Source: Rhizobium sp. L43
GTDB taxonomy: Bacteria; Pseudomonadota; Alphaproteobacteria; Rhizobiales; Rhizobiaceae
NCBI RefSeq assembly: GCF_002531725.1
Contig: NZ_NWSQ01000002.1
Coordinates: 310,001 to 374,000 of the forward strand
DNA length: 64,000 bases
Reading direction: 5' to 3'
Below are positions 1 through 7,804 of the stretch, piece by piece; within the stretch, counting starts at the first letter, position 1; each line of letters starts with the position of its first letter. Made by a program: the position numbers and the translations under genes. The notes under the pieces are model-generated. The model was not told the origin of the DNA. It ran no database searches and was given only the letters and a program-made list of their open reading frames with translations.

Positions 1-206
1 ATGAAACTGGTCGCGTAATAGAGCGTGAAGCCTATGCCTTCGCCGCTGCCGAAGGCGCCTTCGATCAGCAGCGAGAGGGCGGCAAGCGGGCTTTCGCCGA
101 TCAGCCAGACGACGAAGCCCGAGATCAGGAAAGCGACGACCAAGTTCAAAAGCGGGATCAGACCGTAATTGATCCAGTTTGGTAGCGGAACGGAAGCAGT
201 GCTCAT
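1..206 (-). CDS. ABC transporter permease, nucleoside type (5' part only)
   Basis: Inner-membrane permease of a BMP-dependent nucleoside/purine ABC importer. Only the first 68 residues or so lie in the window and the gene runs off the left edge. The start ATG is at 206-204 and the protein begins MSTASVPLPNW, followed by a hydrophobic segment (LIPLLNLVVAFLISGFVVWL) and a glycine-rich stretch (GAFGSGEGIG) typical of this permease family. It lies 7 bp after the ATPase gene in the same direction, which fits one operon with the binding protein and ATPase. The exact substrate cannot be read from this fragment. Confidence 0.8.
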   Translation of the reverse strand, partial: MSTASVPLPNWINYGLIPLLNLVVAFLISGFVVWLIGESPLAALSLLIEGAFGSGEGIGFTLYYATSF

Positions 207-213
207 AAAGGCC

Positions 214-1725
214 TCACGCGGCAATGCCGGCCATCATCAGGCCGAGGGTCTGTTCACCGGCATCGGGCGTCTTCTCGCCGACGACGTGGCCGGCGAACAT
301 GACAAGGATACGGTCTGAAAGGGAGCGGATTTCATCGAGTTCCACGGAGACGAGCAGGATCGCCTTGCCGGCGTCGCGCATTTCGATGATCCGGCGGTGG
401 ATGAATTCGATGGCGCCGATATCGACGCCGCGGGTCGGCTGGCCGATGATCAGCATCTTCGGATCGCGTTCGATTTCGCGGGCGACAACGATCTTCTGCT
501 GGTTGCCGCCGGAGAAATTCGCCGTTTTCAGCCGCGGGTTCGGCGGGCGGATGTCGTATTTTTCGATCTTCTCCATCGCATCCTTGCGGATCGCTTCAAG
601 ATCGAGCAACGGGCCGCGGCTGTAGCCCGGGCGGCGATGGTAGCCGAGCACCGAATTTTCATATTCCTCGAACTTCAGAACCAGCCCCATATGGTGGCGG
701 TCCTCGGGAATATGGGCAAGGCCGAGTTCGCGCAGGCGGGCGGGATCTGCCTTGTCGATCGTCTGGCCGTCGAGAAGGATTTCGCCGGAGGCGGGCTTGC
801 GGATGCCGGCAATCGCCTCCAGCAATTCGGACTGGCCGTTGCCGGCGACACCGGCAATGCCGACGATCTCGCCGGCGCGCACGTCGAAGGAGACATTGTC
901 GACCATGGTGACGCCGCGATTGTCCTTGACGGTGAGATTGCGGACGGAGAGCACCGCGGCGCCCGGGTTGGCTTCACCCTTCTGCACGCGCAGCAGCACC
1001 CGGCGGCCGACCATTAGCTCGGCAAGCTCCTCCACCGTCGTTTCCGCCGTCTTGCGGGTCGCGACCATTTCGCCGCGGCGCATGACCGATACCGTGTCGG
1101 TGATCGCCATGATCTCGCGCAGCTTGTGGGTGATGAGGATGATCGTCTTGCCCTGGTCACGCAGCACCTTGAGGATGCGGAAAAGGTGATCGGCTTCAGC
1201 AGGCGTCAACACGCCTGTGGGCTCGTCGAGGATCAGGATCTCGGCGCCGCGATACATGGCTTTCAGAATTTCGACGCGCTGCTGCAGGCCGACCGGAAGC
1301 TCTTCGATCAGCGCGTCCGGATCGACCTCGAGGCCGTATTCCGTTTCCAGCCGCTTGAGTTCGGCACGGGCCGAGGCCACGCCTCTCGCCAGCAGCATGC
1401 CGCCTTCGGCGCCGAGCATGATGTTCTCGAGCACGGTGAAATTATCGACCAGCATGAAATGCTGGTGCACCATGCCGATGCCGGTGGCGATCGCCGCCTG
1501 GCTGTCACGGATGGTGACCGGATTGCCGTTGACGCGGATCTCGCCGCTGTCGGCATGGTAAAAACCATAGATGATCGACATCAGCGTCGATTTGCCGGCG
1601 CCGTTTTCGCCGATGATGCCGTGGATCGTCCCCTTGGCAACGGTAAGGTTGATGTCCTTGTTGGCATGGACGGCACCGAATTTCTTATCGATGCCGACAA
1701 GCTCGATAGCGGGCTTATCTGTCAC
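214..1725 (-). CDS. ABC transporter ATP-binding protein, nucleoside/sugar type (double NBD)
   Basis: Cytoplasmic ATPase that drives the importer formed with the neighbouring permease and BMP-family binding protein. Two fused nucleotide-binding domains are visible. The first (about residues 8-240) has Walker A GENGAGKST and Walker B ILILDEPT. The second (about 260-500) has a degenerate Walker A (GVAGNGQSE) and a signature SGGNQQK, the usual pattern of the sugar/nucleoside double ATPases. A GTG at 1725 is preceded by GGAG at 1735-1732 with 6-bp spacing, so I prefer it to the TTG four codons upstream (1737). The product is 503 residues. By family it resembles YufO/NupA-like proteins. Confidence 0.9.
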   Translation of the reverse strand: MTDKPAIELVGIDKKFGAVHANKDINLTVAKGTIHGIIGENGAGKSTLMSIIYGFYHADSGEIRVNGNPVTIRDSQAAIATGIGMVHQHFMLVDNFTVLENIMLGAEGGMLLARGVASARAELKRLETEYGLEVDPDALIEELPVGLQQRVEILKAMYRGAEILILDEPTGVLTPAEADHLFRILKVLRDQGKTIILITHKLREIMAITDTVSVMRRGEMVATRKTAETTVEELAELMVGRRVLLRVQKGEANPGAAVLSVRNLTVKDNRGVTMVDNVSFDVRAGEIVGIAGVAGNGQSELLEAIAGIRKPASGEILLDGQTIDKADPARLRELGLAHIPEDRHHMGLVLKFEEYENSVLGYHRRPGYSRGPLLDLEAIRKDAMEKIEKYDIRPPNPRLKTANFSGGNQQKIVVAREIERDPKMLIIGQPTRGVDIGAIEFIHRRIIEMRDAGKAILLVSVELDEIRSLSDRILVMFAGHVVGEKTPDAGEQTLGLMMAGIAA

Positions 1726-1746
1726 GGCAGGCTCCAAATAAGAAAA

Positions 1747-1781
1747 GGGCGTATGGCGAAAATCCCCTCCGCCATACGCCC
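1747..1781 (-). terminator. Intercistronic hairpin after the binding-protein gene (likely attenuator)
   Basis: A perfect 12-bp inverted repeat (arms 1747-1758 and 1770-1781, starting GGGCGTATGGCG) with an 11-nt loop lies between the binding-protein stop and the ATPase start. Read on the minus strand it is followed by TTTTCTTATTT, so it has the form of a Rho-independent terminator placed inside the operon. It probably lets the binding protein be made in excess of the ATPase, or stabilises the upstream mRNA. Confidence 0.7.
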
Positions 1782-1813
1782 GATCTCAATCGTCGATTAC
1801 ATCAGGGCGCGGA

Positions 1814-2806
1814 TCACTTCGGGCAAGCATTGTCCGAGGTGTAATCGTGAACCTTGATGGTTCCTGCGATGATGTCGGCCTTGGCCTTGTCGACGGCGGC
1901 CTGCATTTCCGGCGTGATCAGCGACTTGTTGTTGTCGTCGATCGCAGCACCGACACCATCTTCCTTGACGCCGAGCGCCTGGACGCCACCGGTGAACTTG
2001 TCGTTCTTGGTGTCGCTATAGGCGTTGTAGACGGCGAGGTCGACGCGCTTGACCATCGAGGTCAGGACCGAACCCGGATGCAGATGGTTCTGGTTGGAAT
2101 CGACGCCGATCGACAGCTTCTTGTTGTCGGCGGCGGTCTGCAGAACGCCGAGGCCGGTGGCGCCGGCTGCCGCGTAAATGACGTCGGCGCCCTGGTCGAT
2201 CTGGTTCTTGGTGAGTTCGCCGCCGCGAACCGGGTCATTCCAGGCTGCACCCGTGGTGCCGGTCATGTTCTGGAAAACTTCGACATCGGCCTTGGCAGCG
2301 CGCGCACCCTGCTCGTAACCGCATTCGAACTTGCGGATCAGCGGAATATCCATGCCGCCGACGAAGCCGACCTTACCGGTCTTGGATGCCATGCCGGCGA
2401 GAATGCCGACGAGGTAGGAGCCTTCTTCTTCCTTGTAGACCACCGAGCGGACGTTCGGCTTGTCGACGACGGAGTCGACGATGATGAACTTGGTATCCGG
2501 GAATTCGGCCGCGACCTTCTCGATCGCCGAAGTCCAGGCGAAGGATACGGCAACCACCGGATTGAAACCGCGGCTTGCGAAGTTGCGGATGGCCTGTTCG
2601 CCCTGTGTGTCGCCCGTCGGCTCGAAGTCGCGATAGGCGATGCCGGTCTCGGCCTTGAATTTTTCGGCGCCGTTATAGGCCGCTTCGTTGAAAGACTTAT
2701 CGAACTTCCCGCCGGTGCCGTAAACCAGCGCCGGCTTGACATCGGCGGCAAGCGCCGTCGTCGACATGGCAGCCACGGCAAGGAGAGTGAGAAGGGATTT
2801 TTTCAT
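1814..2806 (-). CDS. BMP-family ABC transporter substrate-binding protein
   Basis: Periplasmic binding protein of the importer to its left, 330 residues. A Sec signal peptide (MKKSLLTLLAVAAMSTTALA) ends at an A-x-A type site and no lipobox cysteine is seen. The mature part carries BMP/Med-family features: YGTGGKFDKSFNEAAYNG near the start, an FPDTKFIIVD strand, and a Gly-rich VGFVGGMDIPLIRKFE segment. The family binds nucleosides or related purines. It is the first gene of the operon, so the promoter should lie in the 334-bp gap to the right. The substrate is inferred from the family only. Confidence 0.9.
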   Translation of the reverse strand: MKKSLLTLLAVAAMSTTALAADVKPALVYGTGGKFDKSFNEAAYNGAEKFKAETGIAYRDFEPTGDTQGEQAIRNFASRGFNPVVAVSFAWTSAIEKVAAEFPDTKFIIVDSVVDKPNVRSVVYKEEEGSYLVGILAGMASKTGKVGFVGGMDIPLIRKFECGYEQGARAAKADVEVFQNMTGTTGAAWNDPVRGGELTKNQIDQGADVIYAAAGATGLGVLQTAADNKKLSIGVDSNQNHLHPGSVLTSMVKRVDLAVYNAYSDTKNDKFTGGVQALGVKEDGVGAAIDDNNKSLITPEMQAAVDKAKADIIAGTIKVHDYTSDNACPK

Positions 2807-3140
2807 TGTGCAGCCCTGTTGTTGCTATTCGTTAGGGGTCCTCCCGCAAGCCCTTTTCGGACATGTCTGCGGAACCACCGACCTCCCCCCGGAGGCCTGG
2901 CTGCGCGCATCCTTGCATGGCTCACGGAAAAATTCACCAGAAATTTTTCAGGCGGTAAAGATTTGCAGGGATTGCCGAAAATCCATTCCCCGGGGCTGAT
3001 TTTTAGACATTTCCGCCGCCGGGATGCAAAATTTCCAGCCAATCCGACGGCCTGTCGGGCTTATGGAAACACCGGCGGCCGATCGGATCCCGGCCGGGCC
3101 GCGGCGGCAAAACCCGCTTCCCTATGCGATAAAGCGACCC
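2807..3140. other. Intergenic region upstream of the BMP importer operon
   Basis: 334 bp without a convincing gene. It should hold the promoter of the minus-strand importer operon. A small CCTCC/GGAGG hairpin lies near 2884-2897 and A/T-rich blocks lie around 2925-2965 and 2995-3040. I do not recognise a riboswitch or a defined operator. Confidence 0.4.
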
Positions 3141-3458
3141 CTATGCCGTGAAACGACCGGCCACCGGCGGCTTCTTATAGCCGATCATCCAGAGAAGCAG
3201 CGCGATCACCAGGAAAACCGCAAAGGCCGGCTGGAGCATCAGCCATTGGAAGATGAAGGTGTAGAAACGTGGATGGATATAATAGGAAAGGGAGGATTGC
3301 AGCGAGGTCAGGGTTGTCGGGCTGACATCCTGCCAGGCATCGGAGATCGGCGTCATCACCACGGCGGAGGCCGCAACCGATTGGATCGAATCGATGGTCC
3401 CGGCAATAACGGCCGCCGCAAGCGCGACAAGACTCGCCAGACGCAACAGGAAACGCAT
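3141..3458 (-). CDS. Small conserved membrane protein
   Basis: 105-residue protein with an N-terminal hydrophobic helix (FLLRLASLVALAAAVIAG) and a second near the C-terminus (FAVFLVIALLLWMIGY), separated by about 50 residues that contain a conserved-looking SLSYYIHPRFY segment. This suggests two membrane passes with a periplasmic loop. The ATG at 3458 has GGAGG 5 bp upstream on the minus strand, so I reject the 17-codon-longer start at 3509. No function is recognised. It stands alone between the BMP importer operon and the tRNA-Ser gene. Confidence 0.7.
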   Translation of the reverse strand: MRFLLRLASLVALAAAVIAGTIDSIQSVAASAVVMTPISDAWQDVSPTTLTSLQSSLSYYIHPRFYTFIFQWLMLQPAFAVFLVIALLLWMIGYKKPPVAGRFTA

Positions 3459-3686
3459 CAATTCCTCCGACGCTTCGATATGCCGGACAATCCCGGCCGG
3501 CCGCGCCATTCTCCACCCTGAGAATTACATAGTCATCGCTGAGGTGAAGCACAATGGACGGGCGGAGGCGAGTTTTATCGGAAGAAGTCAAAAAACTGTT
3601 AGATTTCGGTTGATCGACAAAAATTCATCGGTATATATCGCGCCGTTCCGACGATTTGCTCCTCTCCGGGCGCGAACGCCAAAAAA

Positions 3687-3776
3687 GGACAGGTGGCCGA
3701 GTGGTTTAAGGCGCACGCCTGGAACGCGTGTGTACGTGAAAGCGTACCGTGGGTTCGAATCCCACCCTGTCCGCCA
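3687..3776 (+). tRNA. tRNA-Ser (anticodon GGA)
   Basis: A 90-nt cloverleaf. The acceptor stem GGACAGG pairs with CCTGTCC, the D-arm is GGCCGAGTGGTTTAAGGC, and the anticodon stem CACGC/GCGTG has loop CTGGAAC (anticodon GGA at 3721-3723, reading UCC). A long variable arm of class II type follows, then the T arm with GGTTCGAATCC, and CCA is encoded at 3774-3776. The long variable arm and the anticodon identify serine. It marks the left edge of an accessory gene pocket. Confidence 0.97.
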
Positions 3777-3989
3777 TGATGCATTTTCGCATCACATGTC
3801 TCCTCACGATCCGAAGTCGTTTGGCAAAGCCGTTTCGCATCGAAATGCGAACGTCAATTTCCGCATCCATGCGATCGATTGGGAGAAGCCGTTCCTCTCC
3901 GGCACTGGCCGGCGCAGCCTTGTGGGCATCCGTGCCATCTTATGCCGGGAACGAAGGCCGCAACGAACGACACCGTGGTTTATCCTTGC

Positions 3990-4012
3990 TTGTCCGGTAT
4001 TTTACCGTACAA
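3990..4012. promoter_or_regulatory. Palindromic operator candidate of the toxin-antitoxin pair
   Basis: Two 10-bp arms (TTGTCCGGTA at 3990-3999 and TACCGTACAA at 4003-4012) form an inverted repeat with one mismatch and a 3-nt centre, ending 20 bp before the antitoxin ATG. Antitoxins of ribbon-helix-helix type usually repress their own promoter through such a site, so this is the likely autoregulatory operator. The adjacent GGAG at 4021-4024 is the ribosome-binding site. Confidence 0.65.
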
Positions 4013-4032
4013 TTAAACAAGGAGACAAAATT

Positions 4033-4320
4033 ATGCCACAGCAAACTACCCGCACGACCCGACTGGAAGCGCGCATCAGTCCCGAAGCATTGGCAATCGT
4101 CAAGCGCGCCGCCGAGATGGAGGGCCGCAGCCTGAGCGATTTCGTCGTCTCGGCGGCACAGGATGCGGCGCGGCGAACGATCGAGGAAACCCAGCTTATC
4201 CGTCTGTCGATCGAAGGCCAGGCGCGTTTTGTCGATATGCTGCTCGACCCGCCGGAGCCGACCGATGCCCTGAAACGCGCCAGGGCGGCCCATGACGCCT
4301 TGATCTTGAAGGCGCGGTGA
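4033..4320 (+). CDS. DUF1778-family antitoxin (TacA-like)
   Basis: 95-residue antitoxin of a type II toxin-antitoxin module. The N-terminal half reads as a ribbon-helix-helix DNA-binding domain (RTTRLEARISPEALAIVKR, then EGRSLSDFVVSAAQDAA), and the C-terminal part (FVDMLLDPPEPTDALKRA) is the segment that binds and blocks the GNAT partner in this family. The ATG at 4033 has GGAG 8 bp upstream. The stop overlaps the toxin start by 4 bp (GTGA), so the two are translationally coupled. A longer reading frame upstream runs back through the tRNA gene and is not real. Confidence 0.9.
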   Translation: MPQQTTRTTRLEARISPEALAIVKRAAEMEGRSLSDFVVSAAQDAARRTIEETQLIRLSIEGQARFVDMLLDPPEPTDALKRARAAHDALILKAR

Positions 4321-4817
4321 CGGTGCAATTTACGATCGAAGCCTTGAACTCCGGTCATGACCGCAGGAATTTCGCCTGCGGTATTTTCGTGCTGGACCGG
4401 TATTTGAGGGAACAGGCGGGGCAGGATATCAAACGCCGCGCGGCGCTTTGCTACGTCGCCTGTCCGGAAGGTTCCGCCCGTATCGCCGGATATTATACAA
4501 TTTCGGCCGGGGACGTGGCGTTGAAAGATATTCCAGACGACAAGGCCCGCCGCCTTCCGCCTTATCCGGTCATCCCCGTTGCCCGTGTCGGACGGCTGGC
4601 GATCGACAAGGACTTTCAAGGCCGAAGGCTCGGCGCAGCCCTGCTATGGGACGCGGCCAGTCGTGCCCTGCGTTCGGAATTGGGCGTTTTTGCGCTGGCC
4701 GTTGATGCGAAAGACGAACAAGCCGCCGCATTCTATCGCCATTTCGGATTCATCGCTTTCGAAGCGAAACCGTTGCAGCTTTTCCTTCCGCTGGCGACTG
4801 TGGCGAAATCGCTCTGA
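4317..4817 (+). CDS. GNAT-family toxin (TacT-like acetyltransferase)
   Basis: 166-residue N-acetyltransferase toxin. Proteins of this family acetylate the amino group of aminoacyl-tRNAs and block translation. The acetyl-CoA loop is visible at residues 100-109 (FQGRRLGAAL), after the RVGRLAID strand. A tyrosine at position 140 (AAAFYRHFGF) sits where the TacT catalytic tyrosine is expected. It starts with GTG inside the antitoxin stop (GTGA overlap). Target identity is inferred from the family. The module lies just right of the tRNA-Ser gene. Confidence 0.9.
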   Translation: MTVQFTIEALNSGHDRRNFACGIFVLDRYLREQAGQDIKRRAALCYVACPEGSARIAGYYTISAGDVALKDIPDDKARRLPPYPVIPVARVGRLAIDKDFQGRRLGAALLWDAASRALRSELGVFALAVDAKDEQAAAFYRHFGFIAFEAKPLQLFLPLATVAKSL

Positions 4818-4848
4818 CTTTCATCAGGCTGGTGCTGTAGCGGCGTTG

Positions 4849-4959
4849 GTCGCCGTTGCGACGAGAGGAGCTGCGATCGTCCAGCTTGATCGAGAGATAT
4901 TTGCGCTGCGCCTCGCGGACGATTTTCTTCCAGGCCGCGCCGAACTCGACATTCTGTAG
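4849..4959 (-). pseudogene. Fragment of a DUF736 gene
   Basis: Translating the minus strand from 4959 gives VEFGAAWKK, then YLSIKLDD, then SRRNGD. These are the core and tail motifs of DUF736 (COG5489) proteins, which are about 100 residues long and common on rhizobial plasmids and integrated elements. The first half of the protein is missing and about 20 residues between the core and the tail are deleted, so this is a relic. No start codon, RBS or stop belongs to it. The rest of the 321-bp gap 4818-5138 holds nothing else I can name. Confidence 0.7.
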
Positions 4960-5138
4960 AGAGCGGGATTAATGCAACGTCGCTCAGCAGGGTTTGGTTT
5001 CCGCTGGTTTTTGGCGGGTTCTGCGGCGCTTAATTCCGGACGGCTTCAGGACATCGTGATGCATAGTCCGTCTTAAAATGGGTGTGTCTTTGGCCTATGC
5101 TGACCTGCACGAACATTTAGGCGAAAGCTGCAAAGTCG

Positions 5139-7577
5139 GTGGACAAGGATGATGCTCCGGGGGAAATCGCGCGCATTCGGCGACGATTAACCGATCTGAA
5201 TGAAGAACGGATGGAGCTTGAGCGCGAGTTAGAAGCCCTTGAGCAACAGCTGATCTCCGATAGTTCCGCCGAAGTCCAGAGGCAGTCTTTTGCCGATGCC
5301 CCTGTTACCAGCAGTTCGCCGTCGGCGGACAAAATTGACCTGTTCCGGCGTCTGTTCGCTGGGCGTCCCGATGTCTTTCCGGTTCGATGGGAAAACAAAA
5401 AGGATGGACGCTCCGGGTATTCGCCGGCCTGTTCCAACGAGTGGACGAAAGGGATCTGCGGCAAGCCGAAAGTCAAATGTGGGGAATGCCTGCATCAGGC
5501 TTTCATCTCCCCTTCCGCAGACATTATCGAAAAGCATCTTCGCGGCGGCAACGCCCACTCGGGCGACTTTGTTGCCGGGGTGTATCCCTTGCTGCAGGAC
5601 GAAACATGCTGGTTCCTCGCGGCTGACTTCGACAAGGAGAGCTGGGCGGATGACACCAGAGCATTGCTGGCCACCTGTCGTGTCAAAGGAATTCCGGCAG
5701 CCCTTGAACGGTCGAGATCGGGGAACGGCGGCCATGTCTGGATATTCTTCTCTGAGCCTGTTCCGGCCAGGATCGCCCGGCAACTCGGCGCGGCCCTGAT
5801 CACCGAGACGATGGAGAACCGTCCCGAGATCGGCTTCACGTCTTATGATCGTTTCTTTCCCAATCAGGACACGATGCCGCTTGGCGGCTTCGGTAATCTG
5901 ATCGCGCTCCCCTTACAAAGGAAAGCTCGCGAGAACGGCAACAGCGTTTTTGTCGACGACGACTTGCGACCCTACGATGACCAGTGGGCATACCTGTCGT
6001 CTTTGCCCAGGCTATCAGCGGACACAGTCTTCAGAATCGCCGACGAAGCTGAATTGTCGGGACGGGTCTTGGGCGTCCGGATGCCGGTCGATGACGAACA
6101 TGCTGACGAGCCGTGGAAGATGTTGCCGTCACGCCGCAGCGAGACCCCGCGAATAGGCGCGACGATACCGCAAAGCATAAGCGTCGTGGTCGCGGATCAG
6201 ATGTACATTGACAGGACGGCGCTTCCGCCGGCCCTGATAGCGCAGTTCGTGCGTCTGGCGGCATTCCAGAACCCGGAATTCTATCGCGCGCAGGCCATGC
6301 GCCTGCCGACATTCGGCAAGCCGCGAATCATCTCATGTGCCGAGCTTCATTCGCAGCATATCGCATTGCCGCGAGGTTGTTTCAACGAGGCAATTGAACT
6401 CATCAAGGACCACGGCGCGACCGCCAATTTGGAGGATCATCGCGAAAATGGAAGCGCTCTACCTGCCGACGTTTCGTGCCGAGGGGAATTGCGCCTGCCG
6501 CAATCGCGGGCCTTTGACGCTCTTGTCGCCCATGACAATGGTGTGCTCGCAGCGACGACAGCCTTTGGCAAGACCGTCGTCGCAGCCGCCCTCATTGCCC
6601 ATAGGAATCGCAACGCGTTGATTCTCGTTCATCGCCGGGAACTCCTTACGCAATGGGTGGAGCGCCTGAGTTCCTTTCTGACCATTGACCCAAAACAGAT
6701 CGGCATTATCGGGGGTGGAAAAAGAAGGCCGACGGGCGTTATCGATGTCGCGCTGATCCAGAGTTTGGTCCGCAATGGAGAGGTCGCCGATATCGTCGGC
6801 GATTACGGCCATCTGATTGTCGATGAATGTCACCATCTGTCCGCTGCAAGCTTTGAGCTTGTCGCTCGGCGATCCAAAGCCCGATACGTCGTTGGCTTGT
6901 CTGCGACCGTTGCCCGAAAGGACGGGCATCATCCCATCATCTTCATGCAATGCGGCCCCGTTCGCCATCGGGTGGATGCAAGAGTTCAAGCTGCCGAGCG
7001 CGGCATTCGTCATCGTGCCCGCGACCGTTCGACAAAGTTTGAGTTGCCGGCGTCTCTGGCCTCGATCGAACGACCGTCAATGCCCGCAATCTATGCGGCC
7101 CTTGCTCAGGACCACGGCCGAAATGGCCTTATATTCGACGACGTACTGAAAGCGCTTGAAGCTAAGCGTTCGCCCATCGTCCTCACAGAGCGGAAGGACC
7201 ACCTCGATTATCTTCACGATAGATTCTCGCCTTTCGTGAAAAATCTCGTGGTGCTACGTGGCGGCATGTCGGCGAAAGACCGCAAGCAAGCCCAGACGGC
7301 ATTGAATGTCCCTGACGATGTAGAACGCCTGATCCTTGCGACGGGCCGCTATATCGGTGAAGGATTCGACGATGCTCGGCTCGACACATTGTTCTTGACG
7401 ATGCCGATCGCCTGGAAGGGGACTTTGGCGCAGTATGTCGGCCGTCTTCATCGCCAGCACGATGGCAAGAGAGACGTCCTGGTCGTTGATTATGTCGATA
7501 ACGCTGTTCCCGTTCTGGCCCGGATGGCCGCGAAGCGGCGAGTGGGTTATCGCGCGCTGGGCTACGTGATCGAATAG
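5139..7577 (+). CDS. Archaeo-eukaryotic primase / SF2 helicase fusion (TOTE conflict-system type)
   Basis: 812-residue protein. Residues 10-40 form a charged coiled coil. About 65-300 match the AEP domain linked to TOTE conflict systems: a zinc-type cysteine set (C98, C107, C114, C117), ADFD at 162-165 as the metal-binding DxD, and GGHVWIFF at 197-204. From about 455 to the end it is a superfamily 2 helicase: Walker A-like AFGKT (475-479), DECH (562-565), SAT (588-590), a motif V region ATGRYIGEGFDD, and motif VI QYVGRLHR (765-772). The Walker A is short and lacks the usual leading glycine. The start is GTG at 5139, since an in-frame TAG at 5118 excludes a longer protein. Primer or polymerase synthesis plus unwinding is expected; a role in element replication or anti-phage defence is inference. 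No nuclease partner is adjacent. Confidence 0.85.
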   Translation: MDKDDAPGEIARIRRRLTDLNEERMELERELEALEQQLISDSSAEVQRQSFADAPVTSSSPSADKIDLFRRLFAGRPDVFPVRWENKKDGRSGYSPACSNEWTKGICGKPKVKCGECLHQAFISPSADIIEKHLRGGNAHSGDFVAGVYPLLQDETCWFLAADFDKESWADDTRALLATCRVKGIPAALERSRSGNGGHVWIFFSEPVPARIARQLGAALITETMENRPEIGFTSYDRFFPNQDTMPLGGFGNLIALPLQRKARENGNSVFVDDDLRPYDDQWAYLSSLPRLSADTVFRIADEAELSGRVLGVRMPVDDEHADEPWKMLPSRRSETPRIGATIPQSISVVVADQMYIDRTALPPALIAQFVRLAAFQNPEFYRAQAMRLPTFGKPRIISCAELHSQHIALPRGCFNEAIELIKDHGATANLEDHRENGSALPADVSCRGELRLPQSRAFDALVAHDNGVLAATTAFGKTVVAAALIAHRNRNALILVHRRELLTQWVERLSSFLTIDPKQIGIIGGGKRRPTGVIDVALIQSLVRNGEVADIVGDYGHLIVDECHHLSAASFELVARRSKARYVVGLSATVARKDGHHPIIFMQCGPVRHRVDARVQAAERGIRHRARDRSTKFELPASLASIERPSMPAIYAALAQDHGRNGLIFDDVLKALEAKRSPIVLTERKDHLDYLHDRFSPFVKNLVVLRGGMSAKDRKQAQTALNVPDDVERLILATGRYIGEGFDDARLDTLFLTMPIAWKGTLAQYVGRLHRQHDGKRDVLVVDYVDNAVPVLARMAAKRRVGYRALGYVIE

Positions 7578-7604
7578 AGGCGCCCGCCGGAAGCGGAGCG
7601 CCCT
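7578..7604 (+). terminator. Possible terminator after the primase-helicase gene
   Basis: Directly after the stop, GGCGC...GCGCC and inner CCGC/GCGG arms form a GC-rich imperfect hairpin ending in CCCTT. There is no long T run, so termination strength is uncertain. Confidence 0.35.
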
Positions 7605-7612
7605 TGGCCTGA

Positions 7613-7669
7613 TCAGCGGGACCAGGAGAGCTTGTGCTCGCCTTTGTCGCCCTGGACGAGGGAGACGCG
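7613..7669 (-). pseudogene. Possible DUF736 C-terminal remnant
   Basis: On the minus strand the codons ending at the TGA 7615-7613 read RVSLVQGDKGEHKLSWSR. This fits the DUF736 tail pattern L-V-x-G-x-x-G-E-x-x-L-x-W-S-R. No intact upstream coding sequence in this frame is recognisable as the rest of the family. The match is short, so it may be chance, but a clearer DUF736 fragment lies in the same orientation on the other side of the primase-helicase gene. Confidence 0.4.
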
Positions 7670-7804
7670 GTGCGATCGAAGCCCCAGGAAAGAAACTATA
7701 AGGCTCCAACTTGCGGGACAGAACCCGAAACTTTTTCTAACGGGGCCGCCCGGCTGCTGAATTGCCTGCCAAGAACGATCCAACGTGATCACCGTTATGG
7801 ATAG

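Noticed and set aside
3394..4032. N-terminal extension of the DUF1778 antitoxin
   Set aside because: The frame runs through the tRNA-Ser gene and the palindromic operator. The ATG at 4033 has a proper GGAG.
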